Below, piece by piece: positions 33,024-44,505 of a stretch of DNA of 64,000 bases (the stretch's first letter is position 1; every line of letters begins with the position of its first letter). The notes beneath the pieces are model-generated. The model made no database searches, had not been told where the DNA came from, and saw nothing but the letters and a program-made list of their open reading frames with translations. Both the position numbers and the translations under genes were made by a program. The stretch spans positions 4,631,501 through 4,695,500 of the forward strand of contig JABWDB010000009.1 of assembly GCA_019614645.1 (NCBI GenBank), in the 5' to 3' direction. The DNA is from Stratiolaelaps scimitus (taxonomy: Eukaryota; Arthropoda; Arachnida; Mesostigmata; Laelapidae).

Positions 33024-33182
33024 GGTTGAGGCCTTGCCGGTTGACTCCTGCCTCGTGATCTTGGGGGCGGAGCCTAGCGATGCCAACGACGGGCCTGTGA
33101 TTGCAAGACGGCAATGCCACTGCAGCAGCAACAGCACCAGTGACTATAGGAGTCATGGGCGTATTGGACTGTGGCCGATTGT
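33024..33182 (+). CDS. candidate second exon of the signal-peptide gene
   Basis: The acceptor CAG at 33021-33023 opens a 159-nt exon that ends at a strong donor, GT|GTAAGC at 33182/33183. Joined to the CC at 32639-32640 the frame reads a Pro codon and then VEALPVDSCLVILGAEPSDA and about 32 further residues, with a CHC pair and one N-S-T glycosylation sequon. Both ends are phase 2, so a further exon downstream is implied; I did not find it. Extracellular location is inferred only from the signal peptide. Confidence 0.35.
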
Positions 33183-36100
33183 GTAAGCCACCAGTATCGT
33201 ACGGACGTCCGAGCTGGCAAATAGTATCGTCCCATCCAAGTGCGGATGTATATCGCAGTACGAGATGAACTCGCCGGGTGTCGATACAGCCAGCCTACGC
33301 CTGATTGTCCAACTGGCGCAGACAATGCAAATTCGGTAGGGACGATGCGGCATAACAAAGCTGTTTATGCGGTACGTTTATGAAATGGACGGACGAATAA
33401 ATAGGGCTCGAATGCATCGATTATTGTTAAACTGTATTGTTCAACTTTTTGGTGATGTATGGTGAAATTCACAATTATCTCTCTGTTTTGTCAAGAAAAT
33501 TAGCGATAATTTCGTTATAGTTTTTAGTAGTTTCTACATAGCAAACAGATCAATGTTCAACGCGAATGCCTGATGTCGTCCTTCGACGAACATGGGACTG
33601 ATTGAGTTCAATCCTAGGTAGGTACCCACATGGTGTACCTTAACCTGTTTTAACTTTTTTCACCCATTATTTCTTTCGTTTAGATTCGAGAAAATCAAAC
33701 GTGATGATAATATCCAGAAATCTGTCACTCCCCAAATCCTTGTTAAGGATGCTCCTCTTACAGGAGATTAAGCATATCCCATCGAGAAATTGTCCCCTTG
33801 TACAGCATGGGCATACTGTATGGTCATTGATTTAAAGCAAATGTCTGCTAAGCAGCGTGTGAAACCACCAAATCTTCGCTGTTAGTGAATACTTGTGTGC
33901 GACGATGTCATAGGTTGTATTTACTCACATTGCGAGCTCGTGCTCGGGGAAAACATCCTCCCTTCTGGAGGGGTGATAATGGACACGCACGCCTTACTGC
34001 AGAGGTTCCACTGTGTAATGTGCTCGCCTTGAACAGCATGAGTAGTGTTCTCGGTCTTACATTTGAAACAAATGACTCAGCGTTAAGCACCAGATGAAAC
34101 CGCTCAACCTATGCGATTCATGAATGCTTTGTGTAATAGGCGTAGGGGTAGTTCTACTTTGCAATGCTGGTTCATTCTCGAGGAGAACGCTTCCGCTTCT
34201 ACGAGTGGACGCGATATCTGCACACTTTAGTTCAAGGATTTCGCTGTCTTGTAACTTGCACCTCTGAGGCAGCTTCTCACTTGTAGACAATGCAAATGCC
34301 ATGTACACTAACCTCTTCTGATTGTTCTACCGTTTTCAAGGTAGTCATTTCTTCAACGAACCATCTTCAATGAGGAGACCGAGTGATTTAAGCGTGTTCT
34401 ATATTCCAGGCAGGTTACAGTGGTCGACAGCTATCCACGTTGGGCTGACCCTCTGGGTAGACGGTCATCTCTCTGCAAGCGCGGTTCAGTTCAGAAGGCT
34501 TCTCTTGGACCCGTTTTGCATGGCTGTGTTTAGCTTCCCCTTGCTATCGTATACGCTCATACTTAAATGTAGAAAACATTCGTTTGTCAGTGATCACCAA
34601 AACCTCTGTGAACGCATCAGCAGCAACGTTGCATATGGACTTCCACTATTTGTGATCCTCATTTGTTGTGTATTCCTAGTACGACCTTGTGACGAGGCTG
34701 AGTTTGGAGTTACTGTATCTATCTCAGAGATTGGTGCGCAACAATCGGCTGTAGGAAATGACAAAGCAGAGATTATTATAGAGATATCTGCATTAGATTA
34801 TACAAGTGACAGCAAAATCCTTACTTTCTTTTAAATAAAGGTTAAAGGTAAATCCTGCATGTACACCAGGCCTCACAACTAAGGTGTCAGACTCCTACTG
34901 GCTAAACCCAGAACCGATTTTGACTTGGGGCACTGACCGGGACTGTCAAACGCATTATTTCAGTCAGTGCCTTGCAGGGACCGGCAGTTGATTCCAACCA
35001 TGCCCTATCCCTCGGTTCCTCCTCTGGGGCGAACCCTCCGGCTCAGCCGCAGCGGATGGGTTCCGGGCATTTTCCCTTCGGACCAGCTCTGCTATCCGCG
35101 TCCGTTCTAGCCTATCCTCCTCCCGGAGGACCCTTTCGGCTAGTGTGCTCCCTTTGTCCCACTTGTCTCAGGCCAAAATTATTATTTGCAAAACTATTAC
35201 TAACGAATGACTGCATGTGTAACCGGCTGTGGTATAACCAGTGTCCTGGATAGCATTGCGGTTAATTGCACCTCCCAGATGGAACCTTATCCTAACGGTG
35301 TACAGTGTGTTATTCAATGACAGCGGTACCCTTGTCAGGCTATGATGACGGTGCAATTTGAGCCGGCAACGACGCATTTAAATAGATGAGGATATATATA
35401 TAGATGAGCATCATATACGTACATTCAACACTGGCGTCGTATACCGATAGTTAGCTCAGGATGAATGGGAGAAGATTTGGTGGTTGAGTTTGATGTTTGT
35501 CTATTGTTTTATTGAAGACGCAGGTGATCGCCACGTTTCTCCTGCTGCGGCTGCCGTTGCTGTTGCTGTTGTTGGATGTTCAACGATCAACGCTATATAT
35601 GTTCTGCTATGTCATCTTCACTGTTTCTGCAAAATGCAGATTAGCTTTCTGCGGACCCCGATACCCGAGCTCCTTCGCATTCCCTCAAGGTCCTTTTCTA
35701 CTTCGATTGAAACCATTTCGTTCCTTGCAGAGTCCATCCTTCGACGGCGATGAACAGGGCCGGGATGAGCAGTGTGGACATTGCATATTATAATGATAAT
35801 AATAATAATAATACCCATCATCATCATCTTGATGGTCATCACCACGGTAACGGCAGGAACACGGAGCGCCTAGATCATCCTTGAAATTCTATTTCTGCTC
35901 TGATTTCAATTTTCATTCGTACGTACGCGACGATCGCCATTGTGAGGCACTGTATCGGGACTGGATCGGATCAGACCCAAACGACTCAGGCCGGCGTACA
36001 CACGGCTAAACAGCCAGCCAGTCAGCCAACGAAGAACGGATATAATAGGGGTATAAATTTAGTCATTTAGACGCATGCATACCGGTGCTGAAGGGATAGA

Positions 36101-37622
36101 CATTAAAGAATCGAAAGTGAGCTGACCCAGAGTGAATGTCGACCTTCTACGGGCCGGAGCAGAAAAACAGCACAATTGAACAAGCGCACATGAAACCACA
36201 TTGGTGAGGTTTCCATGACGTGGTGGTGCTGTGCGGTCATAGCGTGCATGCCGTCTACCCCCGCAAGATATCTCGCTGTTAATATCTTATCAACGAGATG
36301 TATGTTCAGATGCAGCTGGTAAAGGGCCACTTTAGGTACAGACGTTATGTGCCTTGTTACATCTCGGAGTTGCTAATCAATGCTAGCGAAATAAAGTGTA
36401 CAATTTCACGCTAGGTAGGACAATACATGTTTCGTCAAGAAAGAAATTGGTTCTCGTGAAGCGAGGAAGGAAGGCTCATCTATGTGTTTCGTGTGATATG
36501 AAAAGGCAACTCTATTTCGAGCTATTTCTATTATATGCTGTCTCTATACGCGCGATGCAGAATGGCGCGGTCGTCAATTAATTACACTGAGCAGTTTAAT
36601 TGTACACAATAGCCTCGTCACCGATTACGGAAGCCGTACGAGGGTGAGATCGTTTCATGAAGCACTCGCCTGATTCCCCAGCGCGAGAGTCATCTTCCAG
36701 GGAGGCGGGAGAGTTCTTTCTCACTTGACCTAACTCCAGATATGTTAGGAGTTAACAAAAAAGCGACTCGTGACTATTTTGGCTCGAAGGAATCACAGTC
36801 CTATTGCTGCTGGCTGTCTGATTAATGACAACGCACACAAAGCATACGACTATTCGAAGTGGACGGAAGCTTGGATACGCTTTCGGTGGTCGACTGTGAA
36901 CGTAAGCTAAAAATGCCGAAAAAAAAAAAATATATATATATATATATGTACATATTATGTGCACTTCATTTCATCAGTGTTACTGCTGGACCCAAGTTGT
37001 ACGTATGGTAAGTATAATGCATTGCCTCCACTATGGTACGGGCATTAAATAGCTCAATGCTAGATCCGCTGCGTTCCCATTGCGGTCGGCCAATCAGAGC
37101 TGAACACGAAGTTCTAACACCTGCAATTTTCATCGAAATATTCGTGATTCGTACACTGCTCTTGTTATTGTATAGGAAGCTATCGCTACTATCGTACTTT
37201 CACTAATCGAAGCCAAACCACTTAGCAATAATCGCAGGATCTGTCTGCAAGAACCAGCATGATTGGCGTACGATCAGCCATTGCCGAGGATCGTTGTCAA
37301 GAACGAGTAGGTGACCATTAAGGGAGTGTGTACGAGAGGGTCCCTAAGTTGATCGGCACTTGGTGTTGTCACAATTCCCTCGTTTGGCCTTGTCCTTAGT
37401 TATGCTTACTACAGTGTACTATTACATATAGCATTATTAACTGCCTCTGATGATGCTGACAATGACTGGTTAGCGTAGCTGTAGATTCTATCTGCTTTTG
37501 TTGGTCGGCCGAGCTAACAACGGAACGGGCGGCCCTCCGTAGAAGATAAATACTATAGGCTTATCAACTACGCGCCAACAGCTCGCTCCAGTGATACTCA
37601 GATAACAACAGTGGATACTCGT

Positions 37623-37656
<34 letters not shown>

Positions 37657-38316
37657 ATAGCGGTTAGCGTTTTCACGAACTGCGGTTGGCCAACTGCTGC
37701 TATTCGCCTCTTTCGCCTTGTTGTAATGGGTTTTAAATAGGCGGGCGATAATGTGTTTAGGAGACGTTAATGCTTAGCCGATTGTTGTAATGGCCCGGTT
37801 CCCCCCACGAATTATAAATCGCGGACAGACACAGACGGGAGAGCTCAGATCGAGGGATACTGACGTGGATACGCCGAGCAAGCGACAGAGAGATACAGAT
37901 CCCCGGATACGGTTATGCTGAGCGATTAACAGAAGCAGCAGCACCAGCAGCATCGGCCTATTTCTATCCACAGTCGCTGCTTGATAGTACGTCATCGTCA
38001 TTGTCCATCGCTGCTTCGCATCTATTCGGTCGGGGGGCGGGGGGGCGGAATCATACAGAAAATGTAATTGCATTTTACCCTATTCCGTGTATACAGATAC
38101 ATTCGATTTAGAAAGATCTCGAAGAACGACAGATGATGGTGCTGGTGGTGGCGATTCGAAACAACTATAATATGATATTTACTACAAGCCCTGGTCGCGG
38201 TCCGCCTCCCGCGTTAATGTTGCTCGTAATCGACAACATTGGCGGCAGCAGCAGCAACAACAGCAACAACAAACCGCAATTACCGAGTTATAGATCTCCA
38301 TTGCAATGATGATTCT
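33183..38316. other. no firm gene
   Basis: Possible introns of the plus-strand signal-peptide gene lie here. A 171-codon stop-to-stop frame on the plus strand (34322-34834) and an 83-codon minus-strand frame (34057-34308, ATG at 34302, reading KLPQRCKLQDSEILELKCAD) are at chance length. On the minus strand a strong acceptor-like TCATTTCCTACAG near 34750 opens a frame of about 50 codons. Repeats include poly-A and TA at 36919-36947 and (TA)n at 37624-37653. Confidence 0.4.
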
Positions 38317-39069
38317 TCACGAGCCGATGAAATGCTTACTTGAGAAGTCGTCGTGCTGATCAACGATACAGCTACGAGTTACGTGTCTCGGGCGTTTTGT
38401 CTCTTGTTTTTTTCTTCTTTTTTTTTGCGAGACACGTGCAGTTTTATTATAGTTGTTATTACATTGGTCTGGAAGAGGATTTGTTGGATCGTCAGAGAAT
38501 AATTGTTGATATTTCGAATGCATTTCACTGTGGGAACAGAGAGACAGTACACTGAGTACGCTGTGTACACCGCCTACGTTGTATATGAGAATAGGATGAG
38601 GTGGAGGACCAGAGCAGGGAGCGGGGAGGAAAAGCTGGACGTCGAGGCGATGCGACCTCCTGCTGACGAGGTTCTCGTTTGAAACGCTTCGAAATTTCGA
38701 TAAGCCAGTGAGTCTGATTGCCGTCGATTTCAACACGTTGTCATTGAATGTATCTAGTGCTTTCGCGGACAGGTAGCCGCTGGCGGCACTGTCTCCTGCG
38801 AAAATTTGGAAAATATTTAAAGAGTAGCATTTATTTAGACAAGAAACGGCGTGCCGTCCCAACATGAAACACTTCGAGGGCAGCATGATTTTAGAAATAA
38901 AAACTTTGCTCATATACGGCCAATTTTTTGAAGGTATATTTTGCCTATGAATTTGTTCCTCTATATGTACGTGTATAATATCACGTGGAGCATTCTTCAA
39001 GCGGAGACGTGTAGCGAATTTAAAGGAACTACTCAATCTAACCCATATCTGAATGAAGGCTATCTGCAA
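38317..39069 (-). CDS. hypothetical long open frame, possible exon
   Basis: A 250-codon minus-strand frame without simple repeats is longer than expected by chance in a window this size (roughly 0.05 such frames expected at 4-5 % stop frequency). It has no ATG at its 5' edge. A strong acceptor, TTTTCGCAG, lies at about 38803-38795, after which the frame reads GDSAASGYLSAKALDTFN. A second strong acceptor, CTCTCTGTTCCCACAG, lies near 38535. The C-terminal part is basic (QKKRRKKQETKRPR). No family is recognised. It sits downstream of the homeobox gene on the same strand and could be an exon of another gene. Confidence 0.25.
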   Translation of the reverse strand: MQIAFIQIWVRLSSSFKFATRLRLKNAPRDIIHVHIEEQIHRQNIPSKNWPYMSKVFISKIMLPSKCFMLGRHAVSCLNKCYSLNIFQIFAGDSAASGYLSAKALDTFNDNVLKSTAIRLTGLSKFRSVSNENLVSRRSHRLDVQLFLPAPCSGPPPHPILIYNVGGVHSVLSVLSLCSHSEMHSKYQQLFSDDPTNPLPDQCNNNYNKTARVSQKKRRKKQETKRPRHVTRSCIVDQHDDFSSKHFIGS

Positions 39070-42000
39070 AGTAGCTCAGAACTTTAGTTGAGTTGAGTGT
39101 AACTAATGTCCTAGGAGATGCTACTGCGCGCAAAACGTTCGCCGTTCTCAAAAGCAGATTTCTCAAAAAACGACATCGCCACAGCTAATTACCATACGTT
39201 GACATTTGCAGTTCGGCTAATATTGTAATATAATTAAAACAACAACGGGGTTGAAGTACGTTCGACCACTATTGCATGGAGATAGTCAACGATTGAAACC
39301 GATTGATTAAATCCGCTCCTCAGTACCGACGAGCAACTGCAGCTCTACGCTGATTCGGCCTGACGGTGACGCAGCAACTAACATCAGCTACGGGTATCGC
39401 TGTTCATCTTATCGTAATTATATGGTGGCGATGAAAACTCGCCGGCTTATTTAATAACGGCAAACAAAAACGCGATATGAATAGCTGCAAAGCGACGCCA
39501 CAAGGAAGACGCGATCATCTCCTCGACCTCCCCAACCGCCTCACTTGTACCGAACGCTCCCTCTGAAGCCCTTCAGCATGACGGCATAGTCAGCGGAATG
39601 GGCAGCAAGCCTCACCCGTTGTCTACCCCTCACCGGCAACCAATTTGCCTGTAAATGGCAAATTGGTGACTGGCTTGAAATTAAAGCCAATTACACAATT
39701 GGGCGCTTGACGATAGGGCGCTGTAACACTACCCCGCCGGACCCTGGCCAGGGTCGAGTCGCTAGGCCTGCCGAGAAAAGGCCAACGTGAAATCGACGGG
39801 AAACCGGAGCTGTTTGTCTAGCGGCGAACGCTGGGGAACGCTCGCGGGGAGCTCCGCCACAAGCGGACCAGGTTGATGTCAAACGGACCAGTCCTTATTC
39901 CTCTCTGCCTTTGTTAGCTCGCATTTGCCTTCTCTTCAAGTAACAGCCACGCTGACAGCGGCAATCTACGATCAGCAATGAAACCGGCTGAGCAATTTTT
40001 TTCGAATGTGTGTATACGTGTGTCTGCGTGTGTGTGTGTATGGGGGTCTTCCAATGGGCGTGCGTGTGTCTCTGCGAAGAATGACGAAGACGACAACGAC
40101 ACTAGCGATCTGCAGTCGAGTTGTCCGACGGCGAAATCAAATCGCGACGACAAAACCCAACCTGGCAGCCATCCGGCGAGTGGTGGTCGCCGCCGCCAGC
40201 GGCTCATGACGCTCTACCACGCTTATTAAGTGGGCACTTTTCGATAATTCGCAAATGACGACGCTGAACAGGGCTGATTTTCTCTCAAACCCTCCCCCCG
40301 TTTCTCTCTCTAGCTCTCGCTCTATATCTTGCTAGTGTCTGTCTATCGTCCGCCTTTATATATATCTGTTTATTGTAGATTTTCGCGGAGTTAGGACGAG
40401 AGACAAGCATGGGCAACAGACAACGATGATGAGCTGGCGAATTGGGTGCAATTGAGACCCTGACCTGTTAGACCGACTCCACCGTTGGATGTCTTCTTTC
40501 GCGCTTGCATCTCGTAACAAGAGAAGCCGAAGATGACTTGAGCTGAAGTGGACGTTGCGAGCGATGGAGAAGACAACTGGCCGTTGTAGAAGAGGGCGCA
40601 GTAATTATATTTGTGTTATGAAATTACTATAACGTGACAAAAAAAACGCGCCGCCGAATGAACGAGATGATGATGATGGGCTCCTATGTTGGCTCGCCGA
40701 TTCGTCGCTGAAGTTGCTGTCGCTGATTCTGCTGATATTGCTGTCGACCAAAATGGTGTGGTGATTGCTACGCCGAGACAAAACAGGAGCAGAAGTCCCT
40801 TACGTCAGATGCGCTTGATGAGTGCAGAAGTGCTGAAGAAAAACGGACGAACCCTTTCGGCGTCCTGAGCCGAAAGTCAGACACAGACAAACATTGGAAT
40901 AGCGAGCGTGGCGGGACTTGTGAACAGCGAGGTCGGGGGCGATCTTTGACTGTGCTCTGCTATGCTATGCCGAAAAAGGCTTCGGCTCCTACTTGCTTAG
41001 ATTGGTATAATAGTGGGTGATCGTTCTATTTATGCCGCTGGTGCAGTAGCTCGCGGCAGATGTGGCAACACCGCCCGATCGACAGGTAAGGCAAGCGAGT
41101 GGTCGACACCCTTAACCTAACCTCAGTCGAACATCACCATTCGCACTAACGGTGGTCGCGAGGATCGCAGGGATTCTCTAGGTGGCGAGAGGATATGGGG
41201 GTGTCTTTATTACCTACGCCTCGGAGCCTTTATAACCTGTTACACGTAAGCCAGGAAGCACGCGACGATCTGACAGGGTAGACACCCTGTGGCGTTGCAA
41301 GCGGGTCTGCAGGTTCTTCTCCACGGCCACCACCACCCCGCCGTCCTTCTTAGGCTTAACATACTCTAGAGTCATCGGGTGGTTGCGGGGTGGGTGGTAA
41401 GGTACCTGGCAAGCAGGCTGGTCACCTACCTCTACAATCTGTCAGCCTAAGAGCTGATAACCCGCAGGCCGTGGGTCCGCAGGACATCTCGGTGGCCTGC
41501 CTCCGCCATTACCACCATGAGTGCAGTCTGATACAAGAACTGCTATTACCCACCAACCAGCCACAAACCCCTCGGCCAAGAGGCGTCTACGCATTATACG
41601 GCTCCACTAACCTTTTTTGACCCCTGTCGAGGGCATTCGAGGCTACCTTGTACCAAGGTTCTTATAATGAGACACGAGCCGTTCGTAGGCACGAGCGGCC
41701 AGTGAAAAATTCTCGTAACCAGATCGCCACTAAAGCCGATCTCAGAATAGGCTAGTTCAATGGCCTATTCGAAGCGCAACCCGACTGTATGCTTGTTTAG
41801 CCCAGAGCAATGCTAACTACGAGTTGGTCATATTATCATTATACTAAATCAGCAACCACTAACAAACAGAGCGCAAACCGAAAACGCCATGTCGAAAATG
41901 ATGACCCATTCTATCTGGCGCAATCCTATGGGACGGCCGATCGAAGATTCGTAGAGGTGTGCTATTTGTATCGACTTACGGTTCACCCACTGATGAGAAT

Positions 42001-42248
42001 GGCGCCGATATTTCAAACTATGATGTCAGGGCGGCCTCCCAGTTCCGGCGCCGGTGGGCTCACTGACGACCGCCGTGGTCACCTACCGACGAGGTTCCGC
42101 TCCAGCACGTACGCAGTGTGGCATACATCAAATGCTGCCATTGCCCGCTGTCATCGCTTAAACTGTTGCCACACTACAACTACTCGGTTGACCAGCGTCG
42201 TAGTCGCGCCCTTCCCCTCAATTCTTACTTACAACTAAAGAGAAATAT

Positions 42249-42296
<48 letters not shown>

Positions 42297-42535
42297 ACCT
42301 ACCACGTATTTGTGTGCTGTCATTTGCTTACAGATGCTTCAAAGTTCTACGACACAATCACCGCTGAAATGGTGAAGAGACAAATAGAGAAAGATAGAGA
42401 ACGACATTTTATCCTCGCAATTATTTGAGACGTAAATGTTGCTGTTGTTTCGACGTGAGACACGTCTGTACGTCTACCGGCAGGAATCGAAGCTTCATCA
42501 TTTAGGACCTGTCTGTTCATTCAGTTGCACGCACG

Positions 42536-42566
<31 letters not shown>

Positions 42567-42639
42567 GTTTTAAGCTAACCAAGTCAATAATGAAAAATTT
42601 GCATCTCGAGTTGTTTTCAGCGAGAAATAAAATACATAA
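39070..42639. other. no gene assigned; possible old repeat at 41.0-41.8 kb
   Basis: A perfect 11-bp inverted repeat lies at 39639-39667. Between about 41041 and 41790 the sequence is microsatellite-free and contains many in-frame stops in each frame, and it has the feel of a decayed interspersed element, though I cannot name one. (TA)n tracts lie at 42245-42294 and 42545-42566. No coding exon is supported. Confidence 0.4.
39639..39667. repeat. perfect 11-bp inverted repeat, 7-nt loop
   Basis: ACCAATTTGCC at 39639-39649 pairs with GGCAAATTGGT at 39657-39667. No T-run follows, and in a eukaryotic context a terminator reading does not apply. Confidence 0.85.
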
Positions 42640-42645
42640 TTTATT
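42640..42645 (-). terminator. candidate polyadenylation signal of the homeobox gene
   Basis: TTTATT on the plus strand reads AATAAA on the minus strand, about 535 bases after the TAA at 43180 and about 1.1 kb after the TAG at 43729. It is the first such hexamer I found downstream on that strand. The hexamer alone is weak evidence. Confidence 0.25.
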
Positions 42646-43026
42646 ATTTCATGTCTGCCTGTACAGTACAACCATTCTTTTTCTCTTTAGCCGTTGCTTT
42701 TTCATGCACCGACAAAGAAAACACTCATACCCACAATGGCACACATCGTGTCACCGTGCACTATGCATACGTTTGAACATTCACTGCGTACATCACCGTT
42801 CGCTTGCATCAGCTCGCATCAGTACAGCTGTCGTGCCAACGCAACTCGAATAGACTTTGTGTATCTGTTTTATATAGAGCATTATCAGTGTACTGATATA
42901 AATAATAATTTACTATTAGAGCTAGTGGCATTATTTAATATTAGCTTCTTGATACTTGCTCCTGCATCGCTCTAAGCAGGGGGTCGAAACAGCCGGACGA
43001 TTGTTGCTGTATCAACTAATAAATAC

Positions 43027-43094
43027 CTTCTAACCAAGTCAGTGTACAGTTGTTCGTCATTTTGCAGCGGAAACTCGTTAGGAGTGAGTTTGCA
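43027..43094 (-). CDS. possible small exon, ligand-gated-channel-like
   Basis: A 68-nt minus-strand segment has an acceptor GGACAG before 43094 and a donor AAG|GTATTT after 43027, and reads CKLTPNEFPLQNDEQLYTDL followed by VR. The DEQLYTDL motif resembles the L-Y-x-D-L segment at the start of the ligand-binding domain of nicotinic-type Cys-loop receptors. The match is a handful of residues, no further receptor exon was found, and the segment lies in what may be 3' untranslated sequence of the homeobox gene. I regard it as speculative. Confidence 0.12.
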
Positions 43095-43179
43095 CTGTCC
43101 GTTCGTTCTCGTATGAAGGGCAGTACTGGCAATTAGAAAGATGACCCTCAGAGAGAAGTCACGAGACAACAACCTTCGT

Positions 43180-43728
43180 TTATGAAGTTGGCTCACATGT
43201 GGTGAACATATGTAAGTCAGACAACGCATACCATGGCCTTCGCTCCTGAAACTGATCATTTTCGTCCGAGACGTCGTGATTGTTTGTGGATCCGCTGTTT
43301 GTGTTACGAATGTCTTGGGACAGCTTCAAGGATGAACGCTGCGACCAGGGGATTCTCATCACCATTGTCCCTAAAGTCCCTACGTGTCCGTTAGGCTTAT
43401 GTTTGCTCGGGGTCGACTCGAGGACTGCCTCATCTCTTAAATTGTTTTCTAGCAAGTCTAGTAAATCTATCATATTTGTTCCTGGTATGTACATCAATCC
43501 TGCGATGGCCAAAATCTTCCAAGGCAACGTTTGGCATCGCGTGCCATTACCCTGAGGAAGGTCCTGCACCGACAGTTCGTCCTCCGGACGAGAGGTCCAA
43601 CTTGTGGTATCACCGGAGCTCTCTCGTTCTCTCTCTCTCTCTCTCTCGAGAAGCGCCCGAATCTCGTTGACGATACGATTAGGACGGTCCTGGCTAACGA
43701 ATGCGCCGTCCAGAAGGATCGCTTCGTT
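43180..43728 (-). other. in-frame open extension after the homeobox TAG stop
   Basis: Immediately after the TAG that ends the homeobox frame, the same frame stays open for 182 codons to a TAA at 43182-43180. I translated it codon by codon and found no stop. It begins NEAILLDGAFVSQDRPNRIV, crosses a GA repeat that reads (RE)n, and contains a Leu/Asp-rich segment (NMIDLLDLLENNLRDEAVLE) and a polar Asn/Asp-rich tail. Codon third positions are more A/T-rich than in the homeobox exon. It may be a stop-codon readthrough extension, an exon used with other splicing, or simply a 3' untranslated region that happens to be open. Confidence 0.35.
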
Positions 43729-44505
43729 CTAGTTTGAGTTTGAGGAATCGCTCTGCCTTCGAAGCTCTTCCTCGTGCTCCCTTGCCTTCAGACGAAGCAT
43801 CTCAATGCTTAGATTCACTCCTGGTCCCGTCGCCGTCTTGTCGTCAACAACGTCCTTAGCAGCTGCCGCTTCTTCACCCTCGATTGTTGCGGCGTTCGTC
43901 ACGGCGCTCGTAGGTGGCTCCTTTTGGGTGCTGGCTACATCGGCCACCTCGATGTTCATCACAGGCGAGCGCGAGCGGGATGAGTCGCGCGACTTCGCCG
44001 AACCGGCGGGCGACGGACTGCGACTCTGGCTATCGGCCTTCACCTGAGCTGCCATCGCCGCCTGAAGCCAAGCCTGAAGGTGATTTGCGTAGGGGCTGCT
44101 GAGGGCAGGTGGTAAGAATGGGTTGAACTGAGGCGGTATACCCATTCCGGGCAGCATGCCGGGTAGACTTGGTAGACCGGGAGGTAAAGTCAAACCGGGA
44201 AGGGTCAACAGTGAGGCCGACGTGGATCCTGCGCTCGGAGGGCCCCCTGAAGCGAAATGGAGCGGGTGGCGTTCCGAGGCGTGCGCCTGCTTGCGGCCGT
44301 AGATCGAGGCGAACGCAGCAGCCGCCGCTACCGAAGGCTGCGCCGCGGGCGGTGGCACCGCCGACTGTGAGGATCCTTCCGGAGCACCGGCCGGCGGTAG
44401 ACTCTGTGGGGTCGGAGCGTACGGATTGAAGCCAACTCCCGGATTTGGATTGCCATTCGCTTTCTCCTGCTTGCGCCATTTTGCACGTCGATTTTGAAAC
44501 CACAC
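43729..44505 (-). CDS. paired-class homeobox protein, last coding exon (Arx/aristaless-like)
   Basis: This exon encodes 258 residues. Residues 1-14 are the homeodomain recognition helix and end (VWFQNRRAKWRKQE; V is homeodomain position 47, with Gln at position 50), typical of Q50 paired-like transcription factors. A Pro/Ala-rich region follows (residues 17-65), then Leu/Pro/Gly-rich 97-145, an Arg/Ser-rich stretch (SQSRSPSPAGSAKSRDSSRS) at 159-178, and an OAR domain (LSIEMLRLKAREHEEELRRQ) at 232-251 just before the C-terminus. The acceptor is CCCTTTCAG|GTG, phase 0, at the classic 46/47 homeodomain intron. RKQEK, the NPY motif and the OAR plus LRRQ tail resemble arthropod aristaless and the related Pph13/Arx group. 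It is a nuclear DNA-binding regulator by family. Exact orthology is uncertain. Confidence 0.93.
   Translation of the reverse strand: MWFQNRRAKWRKQEKANGNPNPGVGFNPYAPTPQSLPPAGAPEGSSQSAVPPPAAQPSVAAAAAFASIYGRKQAHASERHPLHFASGGPPSAGSTSASLLTLPGLTLPPGLPSLPGMLPGMGIPPQFNPFLPPALSSPYANHLQAWLQAAMAAQVKADSQSRSPSPAGSAKSRDSSRSRSPVMNIEVADVASTQKEPPTSAVTNAATIEGEEAAAAKDVVDDKTATGPGVNLSIEMLRLKAREHEEELRRQSDSSNSN

Noticed and set aside
34322..34834. 171-codon plus-strand frame with hydrophobic segments
   Set aside because: It lacks an ATG at its edge, is close to chance length, and a strong acceptor on the opposite strand suggests it may be only a shadow.
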